21,862 nt of DNA. Origin: an uncultured Prevotella sp. (GTDB lineage: Bacteria > Bacteroidota > Bacteroidia > Bacteroidales > Bacteroidaceae). Below the pieces are notes generated by a model. The model had not been told where the DNA came from and ran no database searches. It saw nothing but the letters and a program-made list of their open reading frames with translations. Of the stretch, positions 14,953-21,830 are shown one piece after another. The DNA lies in NCBI GenBank assembly GCA_934254985.1, contig CAKQMS010000043.1, positions 1 through 21,862 on the forward strand, written 5' to 3'. Positions within the stretch are counted from its first letter, which is position 1, and each line of letters opens with the position of its first letter. The position numbers and the translations under genes are program-made.

Positions 14953-15102
14953 GTGAAAAGTAAAAAAGTAAAAAGGTAAAAAAGTAAAAAGGTGAAAAGT
15001 AAAAAGGTAAAAAAGTAAGGAACGTCCTTTACTTTTTTACCTTTTTACCTTTTTATTTATCCGAAGGTTTTACCCTTTTACCTTTTTACTTTTTTACCTT
15101 TA
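14953..15102. repeat. Inverted GTAAAAAR octamer arrays between converging genes
   Basis: Right after the plus-strand stop (TAG 14950-14952) comes an array of GTGAAAA, GTAAAAAA and GTAAAAAG units to about 15020. From about 15024 to 15102 the same units occur on the other strand, so the minus-strand gene stop (TAG, complement of 15105-15107) is also followed within a few bases by AGGTAAAAAAG units. The two arms around ACG at 15023-15025 can pair over about 25 bases. This would serve as a bidirectional terminator. Each arm has no C on its own coding strand. Confidence 0.88.
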
Positions 15103-15104
15103 AA

Positions 15105-15956
15105 CTACTTCACCAATACTACCAAGTATTTGCTTGTGCTCCAGAATAGCTGAGGATTTGTGATGCGCAATATATATTGCTTGTTAGCATCCTGAGTTAG
15201 AGTGTAGCTACTTGAAGGGTGAGTGGTGAGGAGCTTTGCTGACTTAGAGTATAGCTTAATCTCCTTGTCCACGCGGATATCAATCTTGGTGAAATAACTC
15301 TTGTTGAAGTTAGACTGCAATACCTTGCCATCGTCCAAGATTCGTTGGTTCTTCAACTCCTTCTTAGTTCCGAATACAAACCAAGCGGTGTTGAGTTGCT
15401 TGTCTTGCTCGTTGATGGTCTGAGTCTTGCCAGCACTCTCGCTCTTCAAACTTGATACCGAAGAACTCAAGTTGTTGATAGTCTCGTCGAGCTCTACGAT
15501 ATGAATATCCTTAGCGTCGAGTTCTGCACGAAGCTGCTGCAACTGCTGATCCTTCTCATCAAGCTGCTTTATCAGATTCTCTATAGTGCGCTTCATCTCC
15601 TCGCCCTTGAAAGAACTTTCGCGGAGCTGGTTCTGAAGTTTCTTAATGAGCTCACGGTTTTGCGCCATTCTGCTTGAGATGAATTTCACATTCTCTTTAA
15701 TCTGGCTTGCCTTATTGGTGCCTTCACCATCCTTAACGATGTTCACTCTGTTTTCAGCCTCATTAATTTCTCTGAAGCCCTCTTGAATCTCGTTGAGCGT
15801 GCCCATCATGTCGTTGATTTCATTATCGCGCTGTGCAATAATACTCTTCAAACTGTCGGCTTGGGCCATACTCTCTACCGAAGGTCCTTTGCTCTTACTA
15901 TCGCAGCCAGTCAGAAGTAATGCTCCTGCCATGGCAAAAAGGATAATTTTTCTCAT
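15105..15956 (-). CDS. Coiled-coil lipoprotein of unknown function
   Basis: A 283-residue predicted lipoprotein with signal MRKIILFAMAGALLLTGC and lipobox LLTGC (C18). Residues about 30-195 are strongly heptad-patterned (for example ELIKKLQNQL and QQLQQLRAELDAKD), a long coiled coil. A C-terminal domain (about 200-283) is strand-rich. It begins two bases after the rsmI stop, so it is translated from the same transcript. The localisation suggests a periplasmic or outer-membrane-attached structural or tethering role, but no family was recognised. Confidence 0.82.
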   Translation of the reverse strand: MRKIILFAMAGALLLTGCDSKSKGPSVESMAQADSLKSIIAQRDNEINDMMGTLNEIQEGFREINEAENRVNIVKDGEGTNKASQIKENVKFISSRMAQNRELIKKLQNQLRESSFKGEEMKRTIENLIKQLDEKDQQLQQLRAELDAKDIHIVELDETINNLSSSVSSLKSESAGKTQTINEQDKQLNTAWFVFGTKKELKNQRILDDGKVLQSNFNKSYFTKIDIRVDKEIKLYSKSAKLLTTHPSSSYTLTQDANKQYILRITNPQLFWSTSKYLVVLVK

Positions 15957-15958
15957 AA

Positions 15959-16651
15959 TTACTCTTGTTTTGAATCTTTGGTATTTTTTCCTGCCACTAC
16001 TATGACGATCTCGCCCTTTGGAGGCGTTTGTGTGAAGTGGTCTACTAATTCATTTAATGTTCCTCTGACGCTTTCTTCAAACATCTTTGATATCTCTCGA
16101 CATACGCTGGCTTGTCTATCTTCGCCAAACACTTCGGCAAACTGCTGTAGTGCTTTCACCAGTCTGTAAGGCGACTCATAGAATATCATTGTGCGAGTTT
16201 CGTCGGCGAGATTCTCCAATCTTGTCTTGCGTCCTTTCTTCTGAGGCAAAAAGCCCTCGAAGCAAAATCTGTCGCATGGCAGTCCTGATGATACTATCGC
16301 AGGTATGCAAGCTGTTGCTCCAGGTAGTGTCTGAACAGTTATTCCAGCCTTGGCAGCCTCACGGGCAAGGAAGAATCCTGGGTCGCTGATGCCTGGCGTA
16401 CCAGCATCGCTGACCAAAGCTATGGTCTGTCCTGCCTTTAGTCGCTCAACGATAGATGCGGATGTGCCATGCTCGTTGAACTTATGATGCGACATCAAAT
16501 GTGTGTGAATGTCGAAGTGCTTAAACAACTTTCCCGTTGTTCTTGTATCTTCGGCAAGCACCACGTCGGCTTCTTTTAATATGCGTATAGCACGAAGCGT
16601 CATGTCTTCCATGTTTCCCACAGGAGTGGGTACGATATATAGTGTCCCCAT
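15959..16651 (-). CDS. rsmI: 16S rRNA (cytidine1402-2'-O)-methyltransferase
   Basis: Methylates the ribose of C1402 in the 16S decoding centre using SAM. The 230 residues start at the ATG at 16651, matching the conserved opening MGTLYIVPTPVGN; upstream in-frame codons (to 16690) would cover the promoter. Family motifs are VPTPVGN (7-13), AEDTRTT (33-39), SDAGTPGISDPG (81-92) and LPGATA (109-114), with ESPYR further on. The stop is two bases from the coiled-coil lipoprotein gene. Confidence 0.95.
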   Translation of the reverse strand: MGTLYIVPTPVGNMEDMTLRAIRILKEADVVLAEDTRTTGKLFKHFDIHTHLMSHHKFNEHGTSASIVERLKAGQTIALVSDAGTPGISDPGFFLAREAAKAGITVQTLPGATACIPAIVSSGLPCDRFCFEGFLPQKKGRKTRLENLADETRTMIFYESPYRLVKALQQFAEVFGEDRQASVCREISKMFEESVRGTLNELVDHFTQTPPKGEIVIVVAGKNTKDSKQE

Positions 16652-16660
16652 AACAATGAG

Positions 16661-16691
16661 CAAATTTAATGTAATTCCAAGACAACACAAA
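16661..16691 (-). promoter_or_regulatory. Promoter of rsmI
   Basis: On the minus strand TAAATTTG (16668 to 16661) is an exact -7 match and TTTG (16691 to 16688) lies 19 bases upstream. The -7 box ends 9 bases before the ATG, leaving an almost leaderless transcript. Confidence 0.8.
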
Positions 16692-16757
16692 ATTTATTCA
16701 CATTTATTTTGAAATGCCACCTATATTTCATACTTTTCATAAGGTAGGCTGCATTCG

Positions 16758-16798
16758 GGAATGTCTAAAAGAAAACTTCGTATTTCTTTTGCCATTCC
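16758..16798. repeat. Hairpin-forming inverted repeat in the rsmI-tdk gap
   Basis: GGAATG (16758-16763) pairs with CATTCC (16793-16798), and inside them AAAAGAAA (16767-16774) pairs with TTTCTTTT (16783-16790) over an 8-base loop. The gap 16652-16887 holds no gene; besides this and the two promoters it contains the palindrome at 16828. Confidence 0.55.
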
Positions 16799-16827
16799 AC
16801 TCTTTTAGATAAATTTCTCACACTCAA

Positions 16828-16849
16828 GAATGCAAATACATTTGCATTC
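16828..16849. promoter_or_regulatory. Palindrome beside the tdk promoter
   Basis: GAATGCAAA and TTTGCATTC form a perfect 9-base inverted repeat with a 4-base centre (TACA). It ends two bases before the -33 element of tdk, a typical operator position. No known regulator box was recognised. Confidence 0.5.
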
Positions 16850-16851
16850 TC

Positions 16852-16882
16852 TTCGTTTAATCGAAATTTTGCACTACCTTTG
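16852..16882 (+). promoter_or_regulatory. Promoter of tdk
   Basis: TACCTTTG (16875-16882) is an exact -7 match; TTCG (16852-16855), one base off TTTG, lies 19 bases upstream. The -7 box ends only five bases before the ATG at 16888, so transcription should begin at or near the start codon. Confidence 0.72.
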
Positions 16883-16887
16883 TCGAC

Positions 16888-17481
16888 ATGATGGAAAATT
16901 TATATGGGGAGTCACACCGCCCAGGCAGAATAGAAGTTGTGTGTGGTTCGATGTTCTCTGGAAAGACAGAAGAACTAATACGCCGTATGAAACGCGCGAA
17001 GTTTGCTAAACAGAAGGTTGAGATCTTTAAGCCTTCTATAGATACAAGGTATTCCGACGAAGACGTGATAAGCCACGACCACAACGTGATACCAAGTACT
17101 CCTATCGACTCGTCGGCTTCTATATTGTTGCTGTCGAGCGAGACTGACGTTGTAGGCATCGACGAAGCACAATTCTTCGATGATGGCATCGTTGACGTCT
17201 GCAACCAGCTTGCTAACCGTGGTGTGCGCGTCATCATTGCAGGTTTGGATATGGACTTCCTTGGCAAACCATTCGGTCCTATGCCTGCCCTTTGTGCCAT
17301 TGCCGACGATGTAACTAAGGTGCACGCCATCTGTGTGCGCTGTGGTGCCTTGGCTTATGTTAGCCATCGCCTCGTTGTTAATACCAAGACCGTGATGCTT
17401 GGTGAGCAGACAGAATACGAACCTCTCTGTCGCGAATGCTATCGCAAGGAGATGGAAGAGAGCGCTGAAACAAAAGAATAG
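16888..17481 (+). CDS. tdk: Thymidine kinase (type II)
   Basis: Phosphorylates thymidine to dTMP in the salvage pathway. In 197 residues it has the P-loop GSMFSGKT (20-27), the catalytic Glu in IDEAQFF (E93) and the zinc-binding lid cysteines C149/C152 (CVRC) and C181/C184 (CREC). Either ATG at 16888 or 16891 may start it; no later ATG precedes the P-loop. Because of the promoter position the mRNA is probably leaderless. It is followed 57 bases later by the AI-2E-family gene, possibly co-transcribed. Confidence 0.95.
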   Translation: MMENLYGESHRPGRIEVVCGSMFSGKTEELIRRMKRAKFAKQKVEIFKPSIDTRYSDEDVISHDHNVIPSTPIDSSASILLLSSETDVVGIDEAQFFDDGIVDVCNQLANRGVRVIIAGLDMDFLGKPFGPMPALCAIADDVTKVHAICVRCGALAYVSHRLVVNTKTVMLGEQTEYEPLCRECYRKEMEESAETKE

Positions 17482-17538
17482 CTCTTGCTCCCCTTCATAA
17501 TTCCCCCTAAATATAAAAAACTTTAATTCCAAACGAAT

Positions 17539-18660
17539 ATGCCCGAGAAGATTACATTCGACTATTTCATCCGTAAGGCAGGCATCGTGACATTAGTGGT
17601 GCTTGCAATCCTTATTGTAAAATATCTCGGCGAAGTGTTGTTGCCATTTGTCGTAGCATGGCTCTTTGCCTATTTGCTTTATCCTATCGTACGCTTTGTG
17701 CAAGACAAGCTGCGAGTAAAGATAAGGGCGCTGGCTATTGTCATCACTTTATTTTTCGTTATCGGAATAATAGGCGGAATCATGTGGTTCATAATACCGC
17801 CGATGATAGAGCAGTTTGAAAAATTGGGCGATGTGCTTTCGCGTTGGGTGCAGCAAACCACACATTCCAATAGCCTCACAGCCTTGATACAATCGTGGAT
17901 TCAAGACCATAGGGTAGAGGTGGAACGATTCTTCAATAGCAAAGACTTCTCTGATGCCATACGCAACAGCATGCCTAAGGTAGTGTCGTTTGTCGGGCAA
18001 ACAGCAAACATATTGTTGAGTATCGTAGCGTCTATGATTACCTTATTATATATGTTCTTCATTTTGCTCGACTATGAATACCTTACTGCCAACTGGATAC
18101 GCATATTCCCTGAAAAGAATCGTCCATTCTGGCGTGAGCTAATGAAGGATGTAGAATGTGAGCTAAATAAATATATTCGTGGTCAGGGTCTTGTGGCTCT
18201 TTGCATGGGCATCATGTTCTGCATCGGCTTTTCCATCATGGATTTCCCTATGGCTATCGGCTTAGGCATCCTCATCGGCATCATGGACCTTGTGCCATAT
18301 CTCCATACCTTTGCCCTGATACCTACGGCTTTCCTTGCTATGCTCAAGGCTGCCGACACAGGACAAAGCTTCTGGATGGTGTTCGGTATGGCTGTTGGCT
18401 TGTTCTGCGTAGTGCAGATTATTACCGATGCTATCGTCACTCCACGCATCATGGGCAAGACCATGGGACTCAATCCTGCCATCCTCTTGCTGTCGCTATC
18501 AGTATGGGGAGCACTCCTTGGCTTTATCGGACTTATCATAGCGCTGCCACTAACAACCCTCATTATGGCTTACTGGCAACGATATGTGACTAAAGAAAAA
18601 CAGCCTGCAACGGCACTCCATGAGTCTAAACACCCCTCCGACGACGACCAAGAACTATGA
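17539..18660 (+). CDS. AI-2E family transporter (PerM/YdiK type)
   Basis: An inner-membrane protein of 373 residues. It has paired helices near the N-terminus (about 12-45 and 60-90), a soluble helical stretch (about 95-150), then several further helices including the conserved late region MDLVPYLHTF and PRIMGKTMGLNPAILLLSL. Members export small molecules or act as sodium/proton antiporters; the AI-2 name does not prove autoinducer transport. The ATG follows an AT-rich gap without a promoter match. No clear terminator follows; the tRNA-Lys promoter starts about 36 bases later. Confidence 0.9.
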   Translation: MPEKITFDYFIRKAGIVTLVVLAILIVKYLGEVLLPFVVAWLFAYLLYPIVRFVQDKLRVKIRALAIVITLFFVIGIIGGIMWFIIPPMIEQFEKLGDVLSRWVQQTTHSNSLTALIQSWIQDHRVEVERFFNSKDFSDAIRNSMPKVVSFVGQTANILLSIVASMITLLYMFFILLDYEYLTANWIRIFPEKNRPFWRELMKDVECELNKYIRGQGLVALCMGIMFCIGFSIMDFPMAIGLGILIGIMDLVPYLHTFALIPTAFLAMLKAADTGQSFWMVFGMAVGLFCVVQIITDAIVTPRIMGKTMGLNPAILLLSLSVWGALLGFIGLIIALPLTTLIMAYWQRYVTKEKQPATALHESKHPSDDDQEL

Positions 18661-18695
18661 TATTTACGAAAATTAGATAAAAAATCTTAGAATAA

Positions 18696-18727
18696 TTTGC
18701 GAATATCAAATAATTGTCGTAACTTTG
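18696..18727 (+). promoter_or_regulatory. Promoter of tRNA-Lys
   Basis: TTTG (18696-18699), 20 bases, then TAACTTTG (18720-18727), an exact -7 match. The tRNA begins 28 bases further on. Confidence 0.85.
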
Positions 18728-18755
18728 CACTCGCTTTATCAAAAGATGGTTTAGA

Positions 18756-18828
18756 GACTCGCTAGCTCAGCTGGTAGAGCACAACACTTTTAATGTTGGG
18801 GTCATGGGTTCGAGCCCCATGCGAGTCA
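18756..18828 (+). tRNA. tRNA-Lys (anticodon TTT)
   Basis: A 73-base cloverleaf with all stems perfect: acceptor GACTCGC/GCGAGTC, D stem GCTC/GAGC, anticodon stem CAACA/TGTTG with loop CTTTTAA (TTT), T stem ATGGG/CCCAT with TTCGAGC, discriminator A. CCA is not encoded. It decodes AAA and AAG. It is a single-gene transcript with its own promoter and terminator. Confidence 0.97.
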
Positions 18829-18844
18829 CAACCCAAGCAAATAT

Positions 18845-18880
18845 AAAAAGAGGATATTACTTCGGTAACATCCTCTTTTT
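18845..18880. terminator. Intrinsic terminator after tRNA-Lys
   Basis: AAAAAGAGGAT and TTAC (18845-18860, with A18856 unpaired opposite C18869) pair with GTAA and ATCCTCTTTTT (18865-18880) over a TTCG tetraloop. The A-run and T-run make it usable in both directions. Confidence 0.92.
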
Positions 18881-18963
18881 GTATTTATACTCATTTTTAT
18901 ATGATAATTGTAAAGCATACTGAATAAATAGTATAATAAAGATATATTTATTCACATATTTCT

Positions 18964-18992
18964 TTTGTTTCTCATGTTTTTTGTTATCTTTG
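18964..18992 (+). promoter_or_regulatory. Promoter of the calycin-like repeat protein gene
   Basis: TATCTTTG (18985-18992) is an exact -7 match; TTTG (18964-18967) is 17 bases upstream, slightly closer than usual. Transcription near 19000 would give a leader of about 170 bases before the ATG at 19172. Confidence 0.65.
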
Positions 18993-19064
18993 CGAAGTCT
19001 ATTGCAGAATTTGCTGCTTGATTTGCAACACCAAGATAAGTAAAGTCTGCAACAAGGCATATCC

Positions 19065-19105
19065 AGAGCTGCCAAGCTCTTTTCTTAGCCCTAAAGTTAG
19101 AGCTT
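19065..19105 (+). promoter_or_regulatory. Attenuator-like alternative hairpins in the long leader
   Basis: AGAGCT (19065-19070) can pair with AGCTCT (19075-19080), giving a small hairpin followed by TTTCTT. The same middle segment, AAGCTCT (19074-19080), can instead pair over seven bases with AGAGCTT (19099-19105). The two folds exclude each other, as in an attenuator. The stem is only six bases, so this is a candidate only. Confidence 0.35.
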
Positions 19106-19171
19106 ATTGAATGTAGTTCAGGTGTTATGAAATTATTATTTTTAGTGTTGCAAAAATTAAAATGAGAGAGA

Positions 19172-21646
19172 ATGAAAAAACTGTTATCTCTTCTTACATT
19201 ATTAGTAGTGACGCTAACGGCGTCGGCAACAGCCTACCACAACACACTTTATGTGCAGGAGAATGGTGATGTTGTTTCTAAGGCAGAGAATGCTGAGATT
19301 ACTGTTGTTGATAAGTCCGATGGCAAGTTTGATGTAACATTGCCTGCCTTCTCAAGTGCAGACACAGATTTTGAGTCGTTTACCTTTGAGGCGACAGGCG
19401 CTGATGGTAAGCTTACTGCAACCAACGTGGTTGTTCCTGGAGCTTTCTCAGGCTTCTTGGATGCTACCGTTTCTATGGACGGTACCATTAAAGACGGTAA
19501 GCTCACAGCTACATTCGATGTTGACTATGATGGTATGTATACCTTCAAACTTGGCTATGGCGTATCATTCTTTACTCCTGTCACCACTCCTTATACCGAT
19601 TGGGCAAACGTTAAGCAGGGCGATGCAGAACCTGTAAACTTTGAGAATGCAAAGGTTGACTGGACAGAATATGAAAAGGGAGTTTATAGCGTGACTTTCA
19701 AGAATCTCACTATTAATGGTGCTGAGATTGGCGACTTCGAAATCAAGGATATTACAGCCGACGAAAATGGCGCATTGACAACCTCTGCTTTCAATGGTAC
19801 TTGGACACGCGTTGTCGAGGGCAATGCCGTAGGAGCAACCGTAGACGATATCGTTGTTATCAGCGACTTCCAGGGTTCACTTGCTAACGATAAGCTTGTT
19901 GTTAAGTACAACATGGATTTGGAAGGTACAACAGGTAATGTTGCCGTTGTATTTGGCGAGAAGTACGTAGCTCCTATCGTCCCTATAATTTATAAGAATA
20001 AACTTGTTGTTGTTCGTGGTGGAGCTTCAAAGAGCTATGAAAATGCAGAAGTTTCTGTTCTTGACAAGGGTGAAGGTAAATACGAGGTTATCCTCCCTGA
20101 ATTCTCAGATATGGATACTCCAGCGTCTGACGTTATAAAGCAGATTACTTTCGCGGCTAATGGCGAAGAAGTAGATGGCAACCTACATCTTACAGCAAAA
20201 TCAGAATGGGGCAATACCACAGGTGATGGTGTATGGGGCGACGAAACATTTAATGTAAATATGGACGCAACTGTAGCTGACGGCAAGCTCGCTGGCACCT
20301 TCACTGTTAAGCATCCTGAATATACATCATTTGATTTCACACTCTACTATGGTGTTCCTGCAACTCTTGTCTACAAGAATACACTTTATGTGCAGGAGAA
20401 TGGTGAAGTAGTTTCTAAGGCAGAAAATGCAGAGATTACTGTTGTTGAAAAGAGCGATGGCAAGTTTGATGTAACATTGCCTGCCTTCTCAAGTGCAGAC
20501 ACAGATTTTGAGTCGTTTACCTTTGAGGCGACAGGCGCTGATGGTAAGCTTACTGCAACCAACGTGGTTGTTCCTGGAGCTTTCTCAGGCTTCTTGGATG
20601 CTACCGTTTCTATGGACGGTACCATTAAAGACGGTAAGCTCACAGCTACATTCGATGTTGACTATGATGGTATGTATACCTTCAAACTTGGCTATGGCGT
20701 ATCATTCTTTACTCCTGTCACCACTCCTTATACCGATTGGGCAAACGTTAAGCAGGGCGATGCAGAACCTGTAAACTTTGAGAATGCAAAGGTTGACTGG
20801 ACAGAATATGAAAAGGGTGTTTATAGCGTAACATTCAAGAATCTCACTATTAATGGTGCAGAGATTGGCGACTTCGAAATCAAGGATATTACAGCCGACG
20901 AAAAGGGCGCATTGACAACCTCTGCTTTCAATGGTACTTGGACACGTGTTGTCGAGGGCAATGCCGTAGGAGCAGCAGTAGACGATATCGTTGTTATCAG
21001 CGACTTCCAGGGTTCGCTTGCTAACGATAAGCTTGTTGTGAAGTATACCATGGATTTGGAGGGCACAACTGGTAACGTAGCTGTTGTATTTGGCGAGAAG
21101 TATGTTGCTCCTATCCTTCCAGTAATTTATAAGAACGATTTGATAGTTGTTCGTGGTGGAGCTTCAAAGAGCTATGAGAATGCAGAAGTTTCTGTTCTTG
21201 ATAAGGGTGAAGGTAAATACGAGGTTATCCTCCCTGAATTCTCAGATATGGATACTCCAGAGTCTGACGTTATAAAGCAGATTACTTTCGAGGCTAATGG
21301 CGAAGAAGTAGATGGCAACCTACACCTTACAGCAAAATCAGAATGGGGCAATACCACAGGTGATGGTGTATGGGGCGACGAAACATTCAATGTTAGCATG
21401 GACGCAACTGTAGCTGACGGCAAGCTCGCTGGCACCTTCACTGTTAAGCATCCTGAATATACATCATTCGATTTCACACTCTACTATGGTGTTCCTGTAT
21501 CAAGCGTTGTTGGCGTTAATGTAGAGACTGCTAATGGTAAGACTGAAATCTTCACTCTTGATGGTGTTAAACTCAACAGCCTTAAGAAGGGTCTGAACAT
21601 TGTCCGTACTACCGACGGCAAGGTTAAGAAAGTGATGGTTAAATAA
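19172..21646 (+). CDS. Secreted calycin-like tandem-repeat protein with sorting tail
   Basis: An exported 824-residue protein. The signal peptide is residues 1-21 (MKKLLSLLTL core, ASA at its end). Two near-identical 379-residue units follow (22-400, 401 to about 775). Each unit has three beta-rich domains: A (about 22-131, ending TFKLGYGV), B (about 139-262, ending NVAVVFGEKY) and C (about 271-396, ending FTLYYGVP). A and C are alike and match the calycin-like domain type seen in Bacteroidetes. The last 45 residues (ETANGKTEIFTLDGVKLNSL, then KGLNIVR and KVKKVMVK) resemble a type A type IX secretion sorting tail. It is probably a surface protein; its ligand is unknown. The protein is highly acidic. 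It has its own promoter and strong terminator. Confidence 0.85.
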   Translation: MKKLLSLLTLLVVTLTASATAYHNTLYVQENGDVVSKAENAEITVVDKSDGKFDVTLPAFSSADTDFESFTFEATGADGKLTATNVVVPGAFSGFLDATVSMDGTIKDGKLTATFDVDYDGMYTFKLGYGVSFFTPVTTPYTDWANVKQGDAEPVNFENAKVDWTEYEKGVYSVTFKNLTINGAEIGDFEIKDITADENGALTTSAFNGTWTRVVEGNAVGATVDDIVVISDFQGSLANDKLVVKYNMDLEGTTGNVAVVFGEKYVAPIVPIIYKNKLVVVRGGASKSYENAEVSVLDKGEGKYEVILPEFSDMDTPASDVIKQITFAANGEEVDGNLHLTAKSEWGNTTGDGVWGDETFNVNMDATVADGKLAGTFTVKHPEYTSFDFTLYYGVPATLVYKNTLYVQENGEVVSKAENAEITVVEKSDGKFDVTLPAFSSADTDFESFTFEATGADGKLTATNVVVPGAFSGFLDATVSMDGTIKDGKLTATFDVDYDGMYTFKLGYGVSFFTPVTTPYTDWANVKQGDAEPVNFENAKVDWTEYEKGVYSVTFKNLTINGAEIGDFEIKDITADEKGALTTSAFNGTWTRVVEGNAVGAAVDDIVVISDFQGSLANDKLVVKYTMDLEGTTGNVAVVFGEKYVAPILPVIYKNDLIVVRGGASKSYENAEVSVLDKGEGKYEVILPEFSDMDTPESDVIKQITFEANGEEVDGNLHLTAKSEWGNTTGDGVWGDETFNVSMDATVADGKLAGTFTVKHPEYTSFDFTLYYGVPVSSVVGVNVETANGKTEIFTLDGVKLNSLKKGLNIVRTTDGKVKKVMVK
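19235..20371 (+). repeat. Tandem repeat unit 1 (1137 bp) in the calycin-like gene
   Basis: Unit 1 of a direct in-frame duplication with period 1137 bases (379 codons). Bases 19318-19680 are identical to 20455-20817 by eye over 363 bases. Flanking parts carry scattered, partly synonymous differences. Confidence 0.95.
20372..21496 (+). repeat. Tandem repeat unit 2 in the calycin-like gene
   Basis: Unit 2 of the same duplication. Homology ends at GVP (21496), just before the sorting tail. Coding differences from unit 1 are few, for example D/E and N/K changes and ASDVIKQITFA versus ESDVIKQITFE. Confidence 0.95.
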
Positions 21647-21713
21647 ATTCTACGAAGGTTCTAACCTTATCTCGACATAATATTTAAGGTATTAACCTTC
21701 AATCTATAAAAAT

Positions 21714-21785
21714 AGCGCCTACGGCATAGCTATTTTGCAAATATTGCAGAATAAAGCTTTTGCCGTAGGCGCTTTGTCTTTTTAT
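21714..21785. terminator. Long-stem terminator after the repeat protein gene
   Basis: AGCGCCTACGGCA (21714-21726) and TGCCGTAGGCGCT (21761-21773) are perfect 13-base inverted copies. The interior can extend the stem (AGCT, ATTTTGCAA with TTGCAGAAT). A T-rich tract follows, and the minus strand also has a T-run, so it can act both ways. The 67 bases before it hold only two AAGGT/AACCTT inverted motifs. Confidence 0.9.
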
Positions 21786-21830
21786 ATTGTCTTTTTGTAC
21801 ATATGGTTGACTCCTTAAAATGTAAGTGAA

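Noticed and set aside
1688..15102. Reading the heptamer/octamer arrays as CRISPR arrays
   Set aside because: Units are 7-8 bases, contiguous without unique spacers, and no cas gene is present.
18661..18695. Terminator after the AI-2E-family gene
   Set aside because: TTAGAT and ATCTTA can form only a short A/T-rich stem, with no T-run on the plus strand.
18857..19075. Minus-strand 72-residue frame between tRNA-Lys and the repeat protein
   Set aside because: It runs into the tRNA-Lys terminator, covers a good plus-strand promoter, and has a lysine/tyrosine-rich composition typical of AT-rich non-coding DNA.
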